Positions 50,037 to 61,500 of a stretch of 64,000 bases of DNA are shown here, piece after piece. The DNA is taken from the NCBI GenBank assembly GCA_001910725.1, contig MJGA01000016.1, forward strand, positions 248,001 through 312,000, given 5' to 3'. The stretch comes from Phanerodontia chrysosporium (taxonomy: Eukaryota; Basidiomycota; Agaricomycetes; Polyporales; Phanerochaetaceae). A program made the position numbers and the translations under genes. Under the pieces are notes generated by a model. That model was not told the DNA's origin. It did not search any database and was given only the letters and a program-made list of their open reading frames with translations. Every line of letters begins with the position of its first letter. The stretch's first letter is position 1.

Positions 50037-51701
50037 ATGTCGAGCGCCGAGGCAAGCAAGGCGTCCTCGAGCAAGAGCAAGCCGAAGGAGGCGAAGGACA
50101 AGGACAAGGAGCGCAAGGCGCGCGCGGCGAAGCCTGCGCACGCGGAGCGGCTGAAGACCGTCGTGCGCCGCCTGCCGCCGAACCTGCCGGCAGACGTCTT
50201 CTGGCAGAGCGTGCAGAAGTGGGTCTCGGACGACACTGTCGTCTGGCGCGAGTACTACCAGGGCAAGTTCCGCAAGCGGTGCGTGGCTGTCTGTGACGCG
50301 GGGACGTTGGGGGCGGACGCTGAGCGCGGCGCAGGCTGAACAAGGAGAACATCCCCTCGCGCGCATATATTGCGTTCAAGGACGAGGAGACGCTTGCGAC
50401 GTTCAGCAGGGAGTATGACGGACATGTGTTTCGCGACAAGGCTGGTGAGTGGTGCGCTTTGGAACTGAGATCAAGTGCTGAAGGGGGGCAGGGAATGAAT
50501 CTGTTGCGGTGGTGGAATTTGCCCCATTCCAGAAGATACCGACGGAGAAGAAGAAGGTGGATAGTCGTATGAATACGATTGACAAAGGCGAGTACCATGG
50601 CACCTCTCTGTAGGTTGGTTGCCATAATTGACACTTGGTACAGATGAAGATTATATCTCCTTCCTCGAGTCTTTGAAGGAATCGACGTCGAAGCCATTCG
50701 ACGGCGACATCATAGAGACACTCGGTAAGCGCAATCCTCGATGTACGCCACACTCGTCCTGAGAATCGTCGCAGTTGCAAGCACACAGCCACAGCCGCAG
50801 CCCACGACGACCCCTTTGCTGGAAGCCCTCAAGGCAGAGAAATCTGCGCAGAAGGACAAGGAGGCCATCCTCAGGGCACACGCACACTACAAGGAGATTG
50901 CGACGAACCCCTCAAAGGCAGCAAAGAAGGAAGAAGCGAAGCAGAAAGCCGCTGCTGCGAAAGCCGAAGCTGCTGCAGAAAGCAGCGCAGCAGAAGTCCG
51001 GCGACGGCCAGCCTAGCAAGAAGGCTGCAAAGAAGGCCGCGAAGGCCGCCGCACAGGCGCAGGCCGTGAAGGACGGCGCGCCGCCGCCGACGATCGCGAA
51101 GAAAGAGAAGGACAAGGACAAGGACAAAGAGAAGGACGCTCCTCCGCCGACGATCCTCAAGAACAAGGAGCCGCGCGCGCCCGATGCAGGCGCAGCAGCG
51201 GGCCCGTCGAAACCACCCAAGGCCCCCAAGGGCCAGCGCGAGCGGCAGGGCTCGAAGGGCCAGGCGGCCGCGCCCACCTCCGCTTCCGCCCCACCGCTCG
51301 CCTCGGGCACCGCAGCGCCGACCGCAGACACGCAGGCAGCAGCACCGGCGGCGGCGACGCCCGCGCGCCAGCGCACGCGCCCCGTCATCGGGCTCGCGTC
51401 GCGGCAGTTCGAGGCCGCGCTCAGCGGCGCGGTGGGCGGCCGCGCGCGGCGCGAGCGCGAGAAGGACAAGGACTCGCCCGCCGGCGCAAGCGCCCCCTCT
51501 GCGCCCTCTGCGAACCCTGCGAGCTCTGGAGCCGCGCCCGAGGCGGCCACGCAGAAGGCCCGCCAGCAGCAGCAGCAGCCTGCGCAGAAGCAGGAGGGCG
51601 AGGCGTCGCAGCGCGAGGAGGGTGCTGCGCGCGGGAAGGGCAGGGGGCGCGGGCGTGGACGGGGGAGGGGTGCGCCTGGGGCTGCCCCGGCAGGTGCTTG
51701 A
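50037..51701 (+). CDS. UPF3: Nonsense-mediated decay protein UPF3 (Smg4/UPF3 domain)
   Basis: Links exon-junction or termination signals to UPF2/UPF1 in nonsense-mediated mRNA decay. From ATG 50037 a Lys/Ala-rich leader is followed by the RNP-like UPF3 domain: ERLKTVVRRLPPNLPADVFW, DDTVVWREYYQGKFRKR, IPSRAYIAFKDEETLATF, VVEFAPFQKIP and DEDYISFLESLKE. Introns near 50278-50338, 50443-50500, 50590-50645 and 50726-50770 split it. The last two thirds are a highly charged, Lys/Ala/Pro-rich tail with PPPTILKNKEPRAP and RTRPVIGLASRQFEAALSG, ending in a GRGRGRGRGRG run. Between about 50960 and 50995 the frame moves without a plausible intron, so an indel is likely there. The tail is longer than in yeast Upf3. 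Confidence 0.9.
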
Positions 51702-52150
51702 GCAATGGTCGTTCTCTGTGTCTCATTTGTGCCACTGTTCTTTGGAACTTCTGTAGTGTTATCTGTTCTGGCGGTTGATCCAGGTATCGTTTACTCGTGG
51801 TTCGGTATGCTGGTAGCTTCTCTTGTCCAGGTCTTCATCTCGCACAGTGACAGCTTGAAGCCATCGCGCTGAGTATCAATGACCTGAGATGCCGAAGAGT
51901 ATGAGTCAAGATGTAGGACATTGGTAAAACATTGATATTATTTTCCCGTTCCGTCTAGAGTGCCTCCGTGGAGGGCAGCTCTCATGCTGTACAAACATTA
52001 AAGACAAGAGAATATGGCGGGGGGTGCCGCTGTAGCGATAGCGATGATGTGGCGAAACAATGTACAAAACGGTCGACGAGTCCGACAGTGCTCATAGTCC
52101 GTGCGACGAATGGGAAAGAAAAACATGCGGAAACAGTCTGACTGCGAAGA
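51702..52150. other. Convergent intergenic region, UPF3 / transporter 3' ends
   Basis: No gene seen. The region is A/T-richer than its flanks and should contain both 3' untranslated regions and polyadenylation sites. Confidence 0.5.
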
Positions 52151-53850
52151 TTACTGAAGGTCCTTCCGCCGGGCGCGTGCAGCGGCGTATTCGACACGGG
52201 CGTACCACGCACCGCCAAGGAGCGTGACCGCGATGCCGAGCGCGTTCGTGGGGGTGATCGTGAGGTCAAAGAGGACGACCGCGCAGAGCACCGTCAGGAC
52301 CTGCTTGATGTTCGCTGCGAAGCACAAAAACAAACAAACGTTGAGCAAACAGAGAGCATCGATCACTGCACAAACGGAGAACACACCTGCCACGGTCATG
52401 CTCAGCGGCCCGACGCGTCCGTTCGCAGAAAAGCTGACGACGTTGAGCCCGAACGCGATCGCGCCGTTCGCGAGGAGCACCGCGGCCTGCGTGGGCGACA
52501 CGCTCGGCACATGCCGCGGGTGCAGGCACTCGAGCAGCGCCGCGGTGCTGTTGAAGAGCGCGCCGTGCAGGTGCGGGGGCGCCACGGTGCCGTTCGCCAG
52601 CGACGCAGGAGAGGCGGGGGCGTGTGCGTGCTGCGCGGCGCCGAAGCGGGCGAGGCGGTCGAACTCGCCGGACAGCTGAGCGTATATGACGCACTGTACG
52701 AAGGCGAGGGGCGACATGCGTGTGAGCAGGTCCAGCGGGTGCAGCTCCAGTCGTGGAGGGACCAGGAAGCGCCGCAGGCTGCGCGCCAAAGGGCCGCTTG
52801 AATCGTCGTCAGACCTTGGCTTTCCCCATGTTGCAGGAGCCGGTATCTTGGGAATAGGTAGTGGTCCACGCTGGGACGTTGCGGGGGATGACTGCAGCAC
52901 GCTTGTGTAGATGGTTTTCAACGCTGCGAGGAATGTGCCGAAGAGCGTGAGGAGCAGGCCCCAGGGCGTGAAGTAGTAGTCTCCGTAGGTTCTGCATGGG
53001 TTAGTCAGCTGAATGAAGAGCTACGACGAGGACTAGGCCAACGCACGCGAGCGCGACACCGAAAACAACTGGAAGGAGTGCACACAGCCGGTCATGCCGG
53101 ATGGGCGTGTTGAACAGGACTGAAGACAGGGCAATAGTGAATAACGGAGTGATCGCCCGAATAACTTGGTGGAACTGTAGAGTGAGGTGAGACACTAGAA
53201 TATCTGGCCAACGGATACCTACTCACAGGGACAGTGACCAGGTGCAGTGAGACATTGCTCACTGCGATGTTTATCGCGTATAGAAAGCTGAAGGCGACAA
53301 GACAGAGCTCGCTCCTCCAGCAGAGTCGCCTGGGGACGTAGAAAGAGCGCGACCGCAGATACAGTCCACCAATGGTTGAACACAAAGCGTGGATGGCGGT
53401 GAGAGTGTAGGGAAACGGGAATCCAGTAAGGACAGATTTGTTGGACAGCGTGAGGAGGAGGTTGAAGGCGAAGTAGAGACAGAGCCAGGGCAGCTGCGAC
53501 CCCCAGTTGACGCGTGCTAGGCAAGAGGATACGACGGACATCAGGGCGTCGAGCAGGGCATACGAAGAGTCACTAGCTGCGGGGGACGCTTTTGAGACTG
53601 AAGGGCAGACAGGAGATTTGCCTTTCCATACGAGACAAGGCGAGGCGACCGAGTGAAGAGGAGGCGATGGTGTATAGCTAGGGACATTGCGCAGGAAGGC
53701 GTGTCGCAGCCGGGGAGAGGAGCTGGCAAGAGCTTGGACTTGGACCTGAGGAGACGAAAGGGAAGCCCAGTGTTGTGTGCCCGGACTCGGCAGCCATTCG
53801 CCCTCGTCTGCGCGTGTCGCCTGTCCAAGGTCCGTGGAGGTTGCCTGCAT
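52151..53850 (-). CDS. Triose-phosphate/nucleotide-sugar transporter family (TPT/DMT) membrane protein
   Basis: Polytopic membrane carrier, most likely a Golgi/ER nucleotide-sugar or sugar-phosphate antiporter. From ATG 53850 a Ser/Pro-rich cytosolic N-terminus of about 100 residues leads to the TPT fold: LPWLCLYFAFNLLLTLSNKS, VLTGFPFPYTLTAIHAL and YAINIAVSNVSLHLVTVP. After introns come FHQVIRAITPLFTIALSSVL (the conserved Arg-Ala-x-Thr-Pro segment), YGDYYFTPWGLLLTLFGTFL and AALKTIYTSVLQS. Later segments are GPLSMTVAGVF, ANIKQVLTVLCAVVLF and PTNALGIAVTLLGGAWYARV, with a basic tail to 52151. A long hydrophilic loop (about 52850-52560) splits the halves. The substrate is undetermined. Confidence 0.88.
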
Positions 53851-54246
53851 GCGGCTTGGGGAGACCGTCTGCTGGTGAGTCTATGCGACCTGCGCGTTCC
53901 GTAAAGACCGTAAATTCTATCGGGGGTAACGACGGGCGGTAGGTGGAGTCTCGGCAAAGGGGAATGGATTTGGGAATGAACTTGGGTGCAGCAAAGCCTG
54001 GGAAACACCTTCCATCCCTGTGTTGCGCTGATTGCCGAAACCTCGCCTTTGTGGCGCAGCTTGTGATGGGACGCTGGAAGGCCATACTAAGACGGCGTGC
54101 ACGCGGACGGCATGGGACGTCCAGCCTGTGATCGATGATCATCATACAGAGCTGCATTCTCAGGATGTCTCTGGTATGATTGAAGTACGTGGTATGCTAT
54201 ACACAGCTAGCCGCGCATGTACATATGCCGGCGCCGCCTACCCTCT
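53851..54246. other. Intergenic: transporter promoter and RING-gene 3' region
   Basis: No gene supported. ORFs are short. The proximal part should be the transporter promoter and the distal part the 3' end of the RING gene. Confidence 0.45.
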
Positions 54247-56280
54247 CTAATACCCATCTTCGTCGTCGTCATCACCTATGTAGTCTTCACGGTCCTCGGA
54301 GTCCGAGCCGCCCTGAGGGAAACGGCGAGAGGGCAACGAGCCGTCATCGCCATATAGTTCTCTAAAAGTGCCAGATCAGTACAGTATGTAACACAGCGAG
54401 CACCGACAACTAACCTTTCACGGGCAGCAACCGCTGCAGCAAGGTCATCGTCGCTATCCTCTTCCGACTGCTCCTCGTCAGAGACAATCGTCCTCCGTCC
54501 CCGTCTAGCCGCCTGCGGCGCCACTTCTTCTTCGTCTGATATGGAGATCTCTTCATCAGATACCACGATCGGTCTTCTGGACTGGACACGTCTCGGCGCG
54601 TCGTCTTCGTCCGAAGAAAGCACGATAGGTTCATCGTCCGAGTCGTCCGCGCGATACCGCCTGCCGACACGGCGAACAGAGGACACATCAACTTCTTCGT
54701 CATCGCCGTCGTCGTCGATGAAGCTGCTTTCGTAGCCCTCCTCGCCCTCCTCTCCTGCAGTGAGCTCACTGAGCTCGCTCATCTCGCTCATCTCGCTGCC
54801 AGTGTCGGAGCCGGAGCCAGAGTAGTTCGGAGCGAGCCAGCCAAACCTGTCCTCGTGGTGGCCCTCTCCACCTTCGGAATGGTGGTCGTCGCCGGCGTCG
54901 TGGAGGTCCGCAAAGGCGCCGGCGCCCATGATGCGGCGCAGGAAGTGCATGTCCGCCTCCATGTCCGCCTCGTCGTCCTCGTCGCTGTAATCGAGCCACA
55001 TCGGCTGGAGGCCGTCCTCGTCGTCCTGCGAGTCCGAGTCGAACTCGATGCGGTGGCCGGGATAGAAGCGCCCGCACGACGAGCACACGCCGTCCCAGAT
55101 CTCGTGGTTGCAGTCCACACAACGGTAGATCCCGCCGTCCTCCTCGTCGCGCAGGCCCATGCTCTCGCGGAGCATGTCCGCGAACGGCCCTCGCGTGTCG
55201 TCCGGGAAGATGTCCTTCCACGGATCCGCGGTCGCCTCGCTCGCGCCGCCGCCCTGCAGCTCCGCCGGCACTGCGTCCGGGTCCGCGAGCCCGCTGCGCA
55301 CGACGGCGCTGACCATGTCCTTGATCGACCACACCTCGACAGGCTTCTCGCGCACGACGGCGCGGCAGTGCGGGCACGTCTTCTTGCGCCGGATGAGGGG
55401 CGCGGGGCGCCGTGCTGCTGATGCTGGGGCCGGTGCCGCGGCTGCGCCTTGGTTGTCGGCTCCGGAATTGACTCCTGCGCCCTCGGCCGGCGCAGGCGGC
55501 GGTTCTGCTTGCTGGACGGCCTGGCCGAGGGGTGCAGCGGGCTCGTTGGAGAACCAGTTGACTAGACACCCATGACACAGAACATGGCCGCAGGGTGCCA
55601 GGGCGAAAGGTCTGCTCATGAGGAGCAGACAAATTTGGCATGTGAGCGATGGGAGGACATTGTCTAGCAGGGCTCGATGAGATGCGAGCGCGGCCGTATC
55701 TGCTGAGGGTGCAGCGGCAGCTGCAGCGGGTGATGTCGCGCGTCCTTTACCCTTTTCGTTGGATGGAATAGTCTGAGCATACATTCAATGCATAGTCAAG
55801 GAGAGATGTCAGACGAGGACGTACCACAGGTGCCTCTGACTGCGCTCTGGACGATGGCGCCAAACTCCTCGCCCTCTCTGGACTCGCAGATGGCGACCGC
55901 GCGACCCTGGAAGGCCCAGGCGTGCTGTTTTTGGCGACAGAGCTATGGCGCCGCTTCTTCTGTGTGCTCTTCATCGGCGACGGTGCGACGTCTGTGGCGA
56001 GCGTCGCGCCCGCGCCGTCGACGCCAGCAGTGTGCGACACGATAGACTGTTTTCTCTTCTTCTTCTTGCGTTTCTTCTTGTCTTTCGCCGCGGCCCTCAC
56101 GTCGGCGGCAGCCTCGGGCGGCGCGTTCTCGCCAGGCTCGACAGGGTCGCCGCCCTCGCCGTTCTTTCTCGCCCGTTTCGCCTCGGGGGCGCCACAGTCT
56201 GGCGTCTCAGAGATGCGCCGCTTCTGGGAGGGGCGCGAGGTGTTTGCGCTCGTCGAGGGCATCGCTGCGGCCGTCGACAT
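54247..56280 (-). CDS. RING-finger protein with acidic C-terminus (probable E3 ubiquitin ligase)
   Basis: Likely ubiquitin ligase of nuclear type. From ATG 56280 (MSTAAAMPSTSANTSRPSQK) the N-terminus is basic, with a Lys run (AKDKKKRKKKKRKQS) that could be a nuclear signal. After an intron the RING begins: LTCQICLLLMSRPFALAPCG, HVLCHGCLVNWF, then about 55 Ala/Pro/Gly-rich residues before the last Cys pair (KKTCPHCRAVVREKPVEVWS). A further Cys cluster (YRCVDCNHEIWDGVCSSCGR) probably binds a second zinc. The remainder is very acidic with Ser/Asp/Glu repeats. A final exon ends DREDYIGDDDDEDGY at 54247. The layout (RING, second zinc cluster, acidic tail) recalls yeast Psh1, the ligase for centromeric histone, but I cannot confirm orthology. 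Confidence 0.82.
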
Positions 56281-58508
56281 CGCACACGACCGGCAAAGTG
56301 GTCTGGGGCAAAGAGGGGTTTACAAACAAGGAGCGCGGCGCTTGTGTTCAAATTGCGCGCCTGGACCGCCATCATTTTGATCCGCCGTCGTCGGCAGCAG
56401 GCGCCCGCGCGCTCCGAGTCTTCTTGTCGGAGACCTGCGCCGGATTGTGTTTACACTCGGCGGCCATCGTCGCCCTTGGAACGCTCTCACTCGTGTCAGA
56501 ACCTCGTATTGGTAGATTTGCACTGTATTAACTACCCTGTTGGACTGTGACAGCTTGCGGAGGCCTGATTGCTGCCGATAACGTCGTAGCTACTATGTGC
56601 ATGCCGCGCCCAAGAACACTCCAAGGTGTGCACTCAGATACCATTTCTCGATCGGTCACACGAGGCTGAGTCTGTGGCATGAGGCGGTGCTTCCGTCGTG
56701 TTCTGAAGTCCTAACCATAGGTGCAGTCTTGCTGTTCGCACAGGGCGTGACAGATGCCACCGCGACTCGGTCACTGTCGTAGGTCGTCATAGCTCCGGCT
56801 GCGAGCATGCCACGGTCCCTGGACCCTGGTCGGCGGAACGTCCACGCCCCCCGCAAATGACGCGACCGGCGACCTCCCGGCGAGCCGCGTCCGGACAGAT
56901 CACGCGCAGCTTGAGACATATGCGCGGCGGCGACGTAATGGAGGGCGGGCCTGATGCGCTCTTTTTGCCTGCCTGGACGCGTTCCGCCGCGAGCGCGAGG
57001 CGTCGGGGCGCGGCGTTCTACCGAGAACGGCCGCTGCAAGCTTGCGGCGGGCAGGCACGGCGCGACGGAGGAGAAACATTTGAGGAGGGGCGATCACCCA
57101 GTCATCAGCGGAAATTTGGAGGGCTGGCGGGGAGGCGCGAAGGGGTGCCGCCGATCGCCAACGAGGGTGGAAGCGAGAGCGGGGGGCGACGCGTGGGCGC
57201 CTTTCCTGCTGCTGAAGAGGCGTCGGTGGAGGGGCGCTTGCGCGGGGGTCACGACGGCTGACGCCAGCAGCGGACGTGCGAGCGTTGCATAGCGGCGATA
57301 AGGCCCACGCTGAGGAGCAGGGCCGGGGACGCAGACGAGAGGGGGAGAGGCATCTGAGATCTAGATCTGACCATGGGGGAGCTGTAGGCGGTTATACACA
57401 GGCAACGCACTCGCTCGAGACAAATTTCGGAATCGTTTCGAGCCTGTGCTTGCAACGTCCCTCCGTCCCAATGTGTCCGCCGCCCGCTGCCTGCGCTGTC
57501 CGCTCCGCCGTCCGCGCGCCAGGGAGCGCACGGACGCGGGGCGGCGGGGGGTGCGCGCCTCTGGGCGGGCGGGTGTGACGCTGGCTGTGACGGGGCGGTG
57601 TACGTGACTGGGCCGTGACCTGGCTGTTGTTTTGTTCTTTTCGCCTCCCACGGAAACAGCTGCAGAGCGCGAAGAGTGCAGAGGCTAATCGCGACGCACG
57701 AGAGGCAGCGTGAGGAGCACGCGGCCAGCATTCGCAGCACAGGAAGGCACACGGACGATCAGATTGAGCCCGATCCTCTTTCGACGAGGACGGGACACAT
57801 TTGGCGAGGTTCGTGTCATTTCTCTCGGACTGCTGGGCACGCCAGAACGGTGTTCCCGTGTCCGAGTCTCTGCACCAGCAGCGTCTTCTGACCGCAGCCT
57901 CTGTCCAGCACCGACGACCCCTCGCCCCCGCTCTCGCCCTCGCCCCCGCCGCCCGCCGCCCGCATCCCGGCTCTCCCCCTTCCCCGTCGGCCGGCCCACG
58001 TCATACGCCCTCTCCCCGCCACAGAGCCCCCGATTCCTCCTCCCCGCCCATCCTGCGGCCGTCCCGACCCCCGCCCCGTCCCGTACCCCAAACACGTCTC
58101 CTCCCGACACATCAACGTAAGCGTCCCCTCCTCTCTTTCCACGCCCTCTCTCCTCTCCCTTCTCTTTCTTGCTCTTCCTCCTCCTCCCTGCTTCTCCTCT
58201 CCTCTCCCATTCCCCCATCGCCCCGCCCCCTCGCCGCCCTCCATCGCCCTTCCTTTCTCGGCACTCCCTTGTTGATCGTCACGTGCCCCTTCCCCGCTGT
58301 TCTCACGCGCGCTCTTTTGCTGTCCATGTCTCTGTCGCGCAACTTCGCTTGCTCACCGTTCTCTTCGTTCTCTAGGTTCCCCACACCACTTTGTCTGGTC
58401 CTCTCCGCAGGCCACAGTATCGACGGCCGCGCTGTCAACCCAGCAGCGCTGGCTCTACAACCCACTCGTAGCCGATATCCTTATTCATAACGCCTGCAAC
58501 GAGCCACG
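56281..58508. other. Long divergent intergenic region with pyrimidine-rich SNF5 leader
   Basis: About 2.2 kb. No conserved gene is visible; open frames between 56.8 and 57.8 kb are Arg/Gly-rich by composition and look like GC artefacts. From about 57900 to 58380 the + strand is strongly pyrimidine-rich. A plausible 5'-leader intron runs from GTAAGC at 58117 to CTCTAG at 58375. Both the RING and SNF5 promoters must be here. Confidence 0.5.
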
Positions 58509-61500
58509 ATGAACACTCAAGCAGGTCAGCACCCAAATCCTGCCATGCTCGCCGCGCTTCAGCAGCAACAACAGCAGCAACAGCAGCAGCACGGGCATGG
58601 ACAGATGAACCCGAACATGATGAACGCCATGTCTGGCATGAACGGCATGGGCGGCATGAACCCAACACAGCAGCAGCAGCTCCAGCAGATGCTCGCAGCC
58701 AAGTACCAAGGCGCGGGCATGGGCATGGGCATGGGAGGTGGAGGCGGAGGCGGAGGTGGAGGAGGCTTCAACCCGCAGATGATGCAGCAGTTCCAACAGC
58801 AGCAAGGCGGCGGCGGAAGTGTCAATCCCCAGGCATTGATGAATATGAACATGGGCACGATGAACATGGCTGGTATGAACGGCCGAGGAGCGATGGGCTC
58901 CAACTCCGGATTCAACCCGCAGATGCTCGCTCAACAGCAACAATTCAACCAAGCTTCTGGCCGTGCAGGGACGAGCGGCGGCGTCAACCCGCAGATGCTA
59001 ATGCAGCAACACTCTGGCGGCATGGGTGGCGGCTCGTCGGGAATGAACAGCATGTCGAACGGCGGAGGCATGAACAATATCGCTGGCATGAACAGCGGGA
59101 TGATGAACATGGGCGGTATGGGCATGAGTGGCATGGGTGGCATTAACCCACAAGCTCTCAACATGGGTGCGCAGTCTGGTGCAGGTGGGTATTTTGACTC
59201 GCTCGAAAACGTCGTCCGAACCCTAACCTGCACCGTTTCACAGGTCCGCAGAATCCAGGGCCCGCATCGTCTCCGCAACCGCCACATACTCAACCCGGCT
59301 CGATCAATCCCGCCGCACTCAATGCTGGCTCCGGCACCCCAGCGAATATGGGCATGGGTGGCGGCATGGGTGGAGGAGGTCCTGCGAATATGGGTAACCT
59401 CCAACTGACGCCCGCTCAAGTCCAACAGCTCAGCCACATGAGTCAACCCGAGCGACATAAAGCGATGCAGCGGCTCATGATGCTCAACTTCCAACATCAA
59501 CAGCGCGAAATGCAGATGCGCCGCAATAGCGGTGATCTGAGTATGGCCGGCATGGGCGGAATGGGAATGCAAGGGCAGGGCCAGCGCAACGCGATGGGCA
59601 TGCAAGGTCAAGGCATGGACGGCATGATGACCGGGCTGTCGAATAACTTCAACGCCGGCATGGGCAACATGGGCGGTATGGACGGCGCAGGGATGATGGG
59701 CATGGACAACATGAACATCGGCATGCAGGGACTCGGCGGCGGCCTCGGCGGAATGGGCGGGATGCAAGGCTTGAACGCGGCGCAACTCCAGCAGATGCAG
59801 ATGCTCCAAGCCCAGCACCCGCAAAGCCAGCAGGATCGCCAAGCGGCACAGTCCCATGGCCAGCACGCGAGCCCGACCCAGCCCCACTCGTTCCCGCAAG
59901 GACAAGCCCAGGCGTCGTCACCCGTCCGCTCTCAGACCCCGCACCAGCAGCAAAACATGCAGATGCAGCAACACCAGCAGATGCAGCAGCAACATCACCA
60001 GAACGCGGGCATGATGGGCCCGCCTTCGTCGATCCTCCACGGCCGCCTACTACTGCGCCAGCTGGTTCGCCCGCTCCTCGTCCTGGCACCGGGATGGGGC
60101 ATCCTGGACAGTACGGACAACATCCTCAACACAACAACAGCACAGCAGCAGCAGCAAAACTTCCAGCACGGCCATGCTCAGAGTCCGCGGCCGGGTACTG
60201 CTGCTGCACCGAGTCCTGCCGCGATCTCGAGGGCAGGTAGCTCTATGGGAATGCAACAGCACCCGCAAGGCGTCCAGCAGGGCCAACAACAGCAGAACGC
60301 GCAACAGCAGCCTCAGCACGGTGGTCAGCAAGGTCTTCCAGCACCGTCACCGGTACCGATCCAACCTCGTCCCGTGGCCCGAACGCGAACATGTCCGGAA
60401 GCCCAGCACCGACGCCGCGCCCCGGCACGAGCCAAAGCATGCACGGCCCAAGCGGATTGCGCGCAATCACGCCTGCTCTCGTCGGCAGCCGTCCAAGCAC
60501 CGCGACCGGGTTCCGCCAGCAGCCCGGGCAGCAAGGCCAGCAGCCGTCGCCGCAGACGCCGCAGGGCCCGTCTCAGTTCCAGAACCAGCAGCAGGCGTCG
60601 CACACGCCGATCTCGACGCCCACGTCAGCGACGTATCCGCCGATCGCGCCCGCGCCCACGGCAGGCTCGATGCCAGGCTCGCCAAAGATCGCGATGAAGC
60701 GGAAGTCGTCCGGGACGCCTGCGCCGCCGCCTATCGCGGGCACGCCCTCGCAGGGTCAGCAGCTGGAGCAAGGACAGGGCCAGGCGCATATGTCTGGTCA
60801 GATGCAAGGTCCGTGTTGTTCATTTTCGTGTCGTTTTGCCGACTCACCTCTCCGACTTGTAGGTGCCCAAGGACTTCCGGGTGCGAACATGACACCTGCC
60901 CAGCTGATGTCTATGCGGATGGGTGCAGGCATGGCTGGTAATGCAATGAATGCCAACGGTCCCAACGGCCTCATGGCTGGGCCTGGTGGCGTCATGGGCC
61001 CCCTGTTCTCCCGCGCGGACAGCCCGGTCAGCCTCAGCTGCCCGGTGGCGGCGTAGGTGCAGACCTGGGCATGCCAGGGATGAATGGCCCTATGGGCGTC
61101 AACGGCATGCAGGTACCTGGTATGCCACGGCAGCCCGGTGCAGGAGCGATTTCTGCTGTCGCACCTGGTGCAGCAGGGGCCGCAGGACTGAGCATCAACA
61201 CGAACCTCACGAACCTCAACCCCAATCTCAACGCCCCGATGCCCTTGGTCGGTGCGCCAGGCATGTCTGGCCCCACGATGGCAACGCCGACGCCGACGAT
61301 GGCGGGCTCGCCGAACCCCGCGATGCTCGTCGACCCTTCCCTGCCGACTGCGCCCGCAACACCCAGCAGGCAGATGTCGCAGCCGCCAGCTGCGGGCTCG
61401 CCGTTCCCTGGCGGGATGGCGGGCGTGCCCGGCAGCGCTGAGCGTAAGGCGGCCGGCGCTGGCGTTCTCGCCGGTGCAGCGCCGCTCTCGCGGGTGCCGA

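Noticed and set aside
56857..57652. Arg/Gly-rich open frames on both strands
   Set aside because: No homology, no intron logic and high local GC. Treated as intergenic sequence.
58485..59905. Minus-strand Leu/His- and Pro/Met-rich open frames
   Set aside because: They mirror the CAG/GGCATG repeats of SNF5 and have pure compositional bias, with no independent coding signal.
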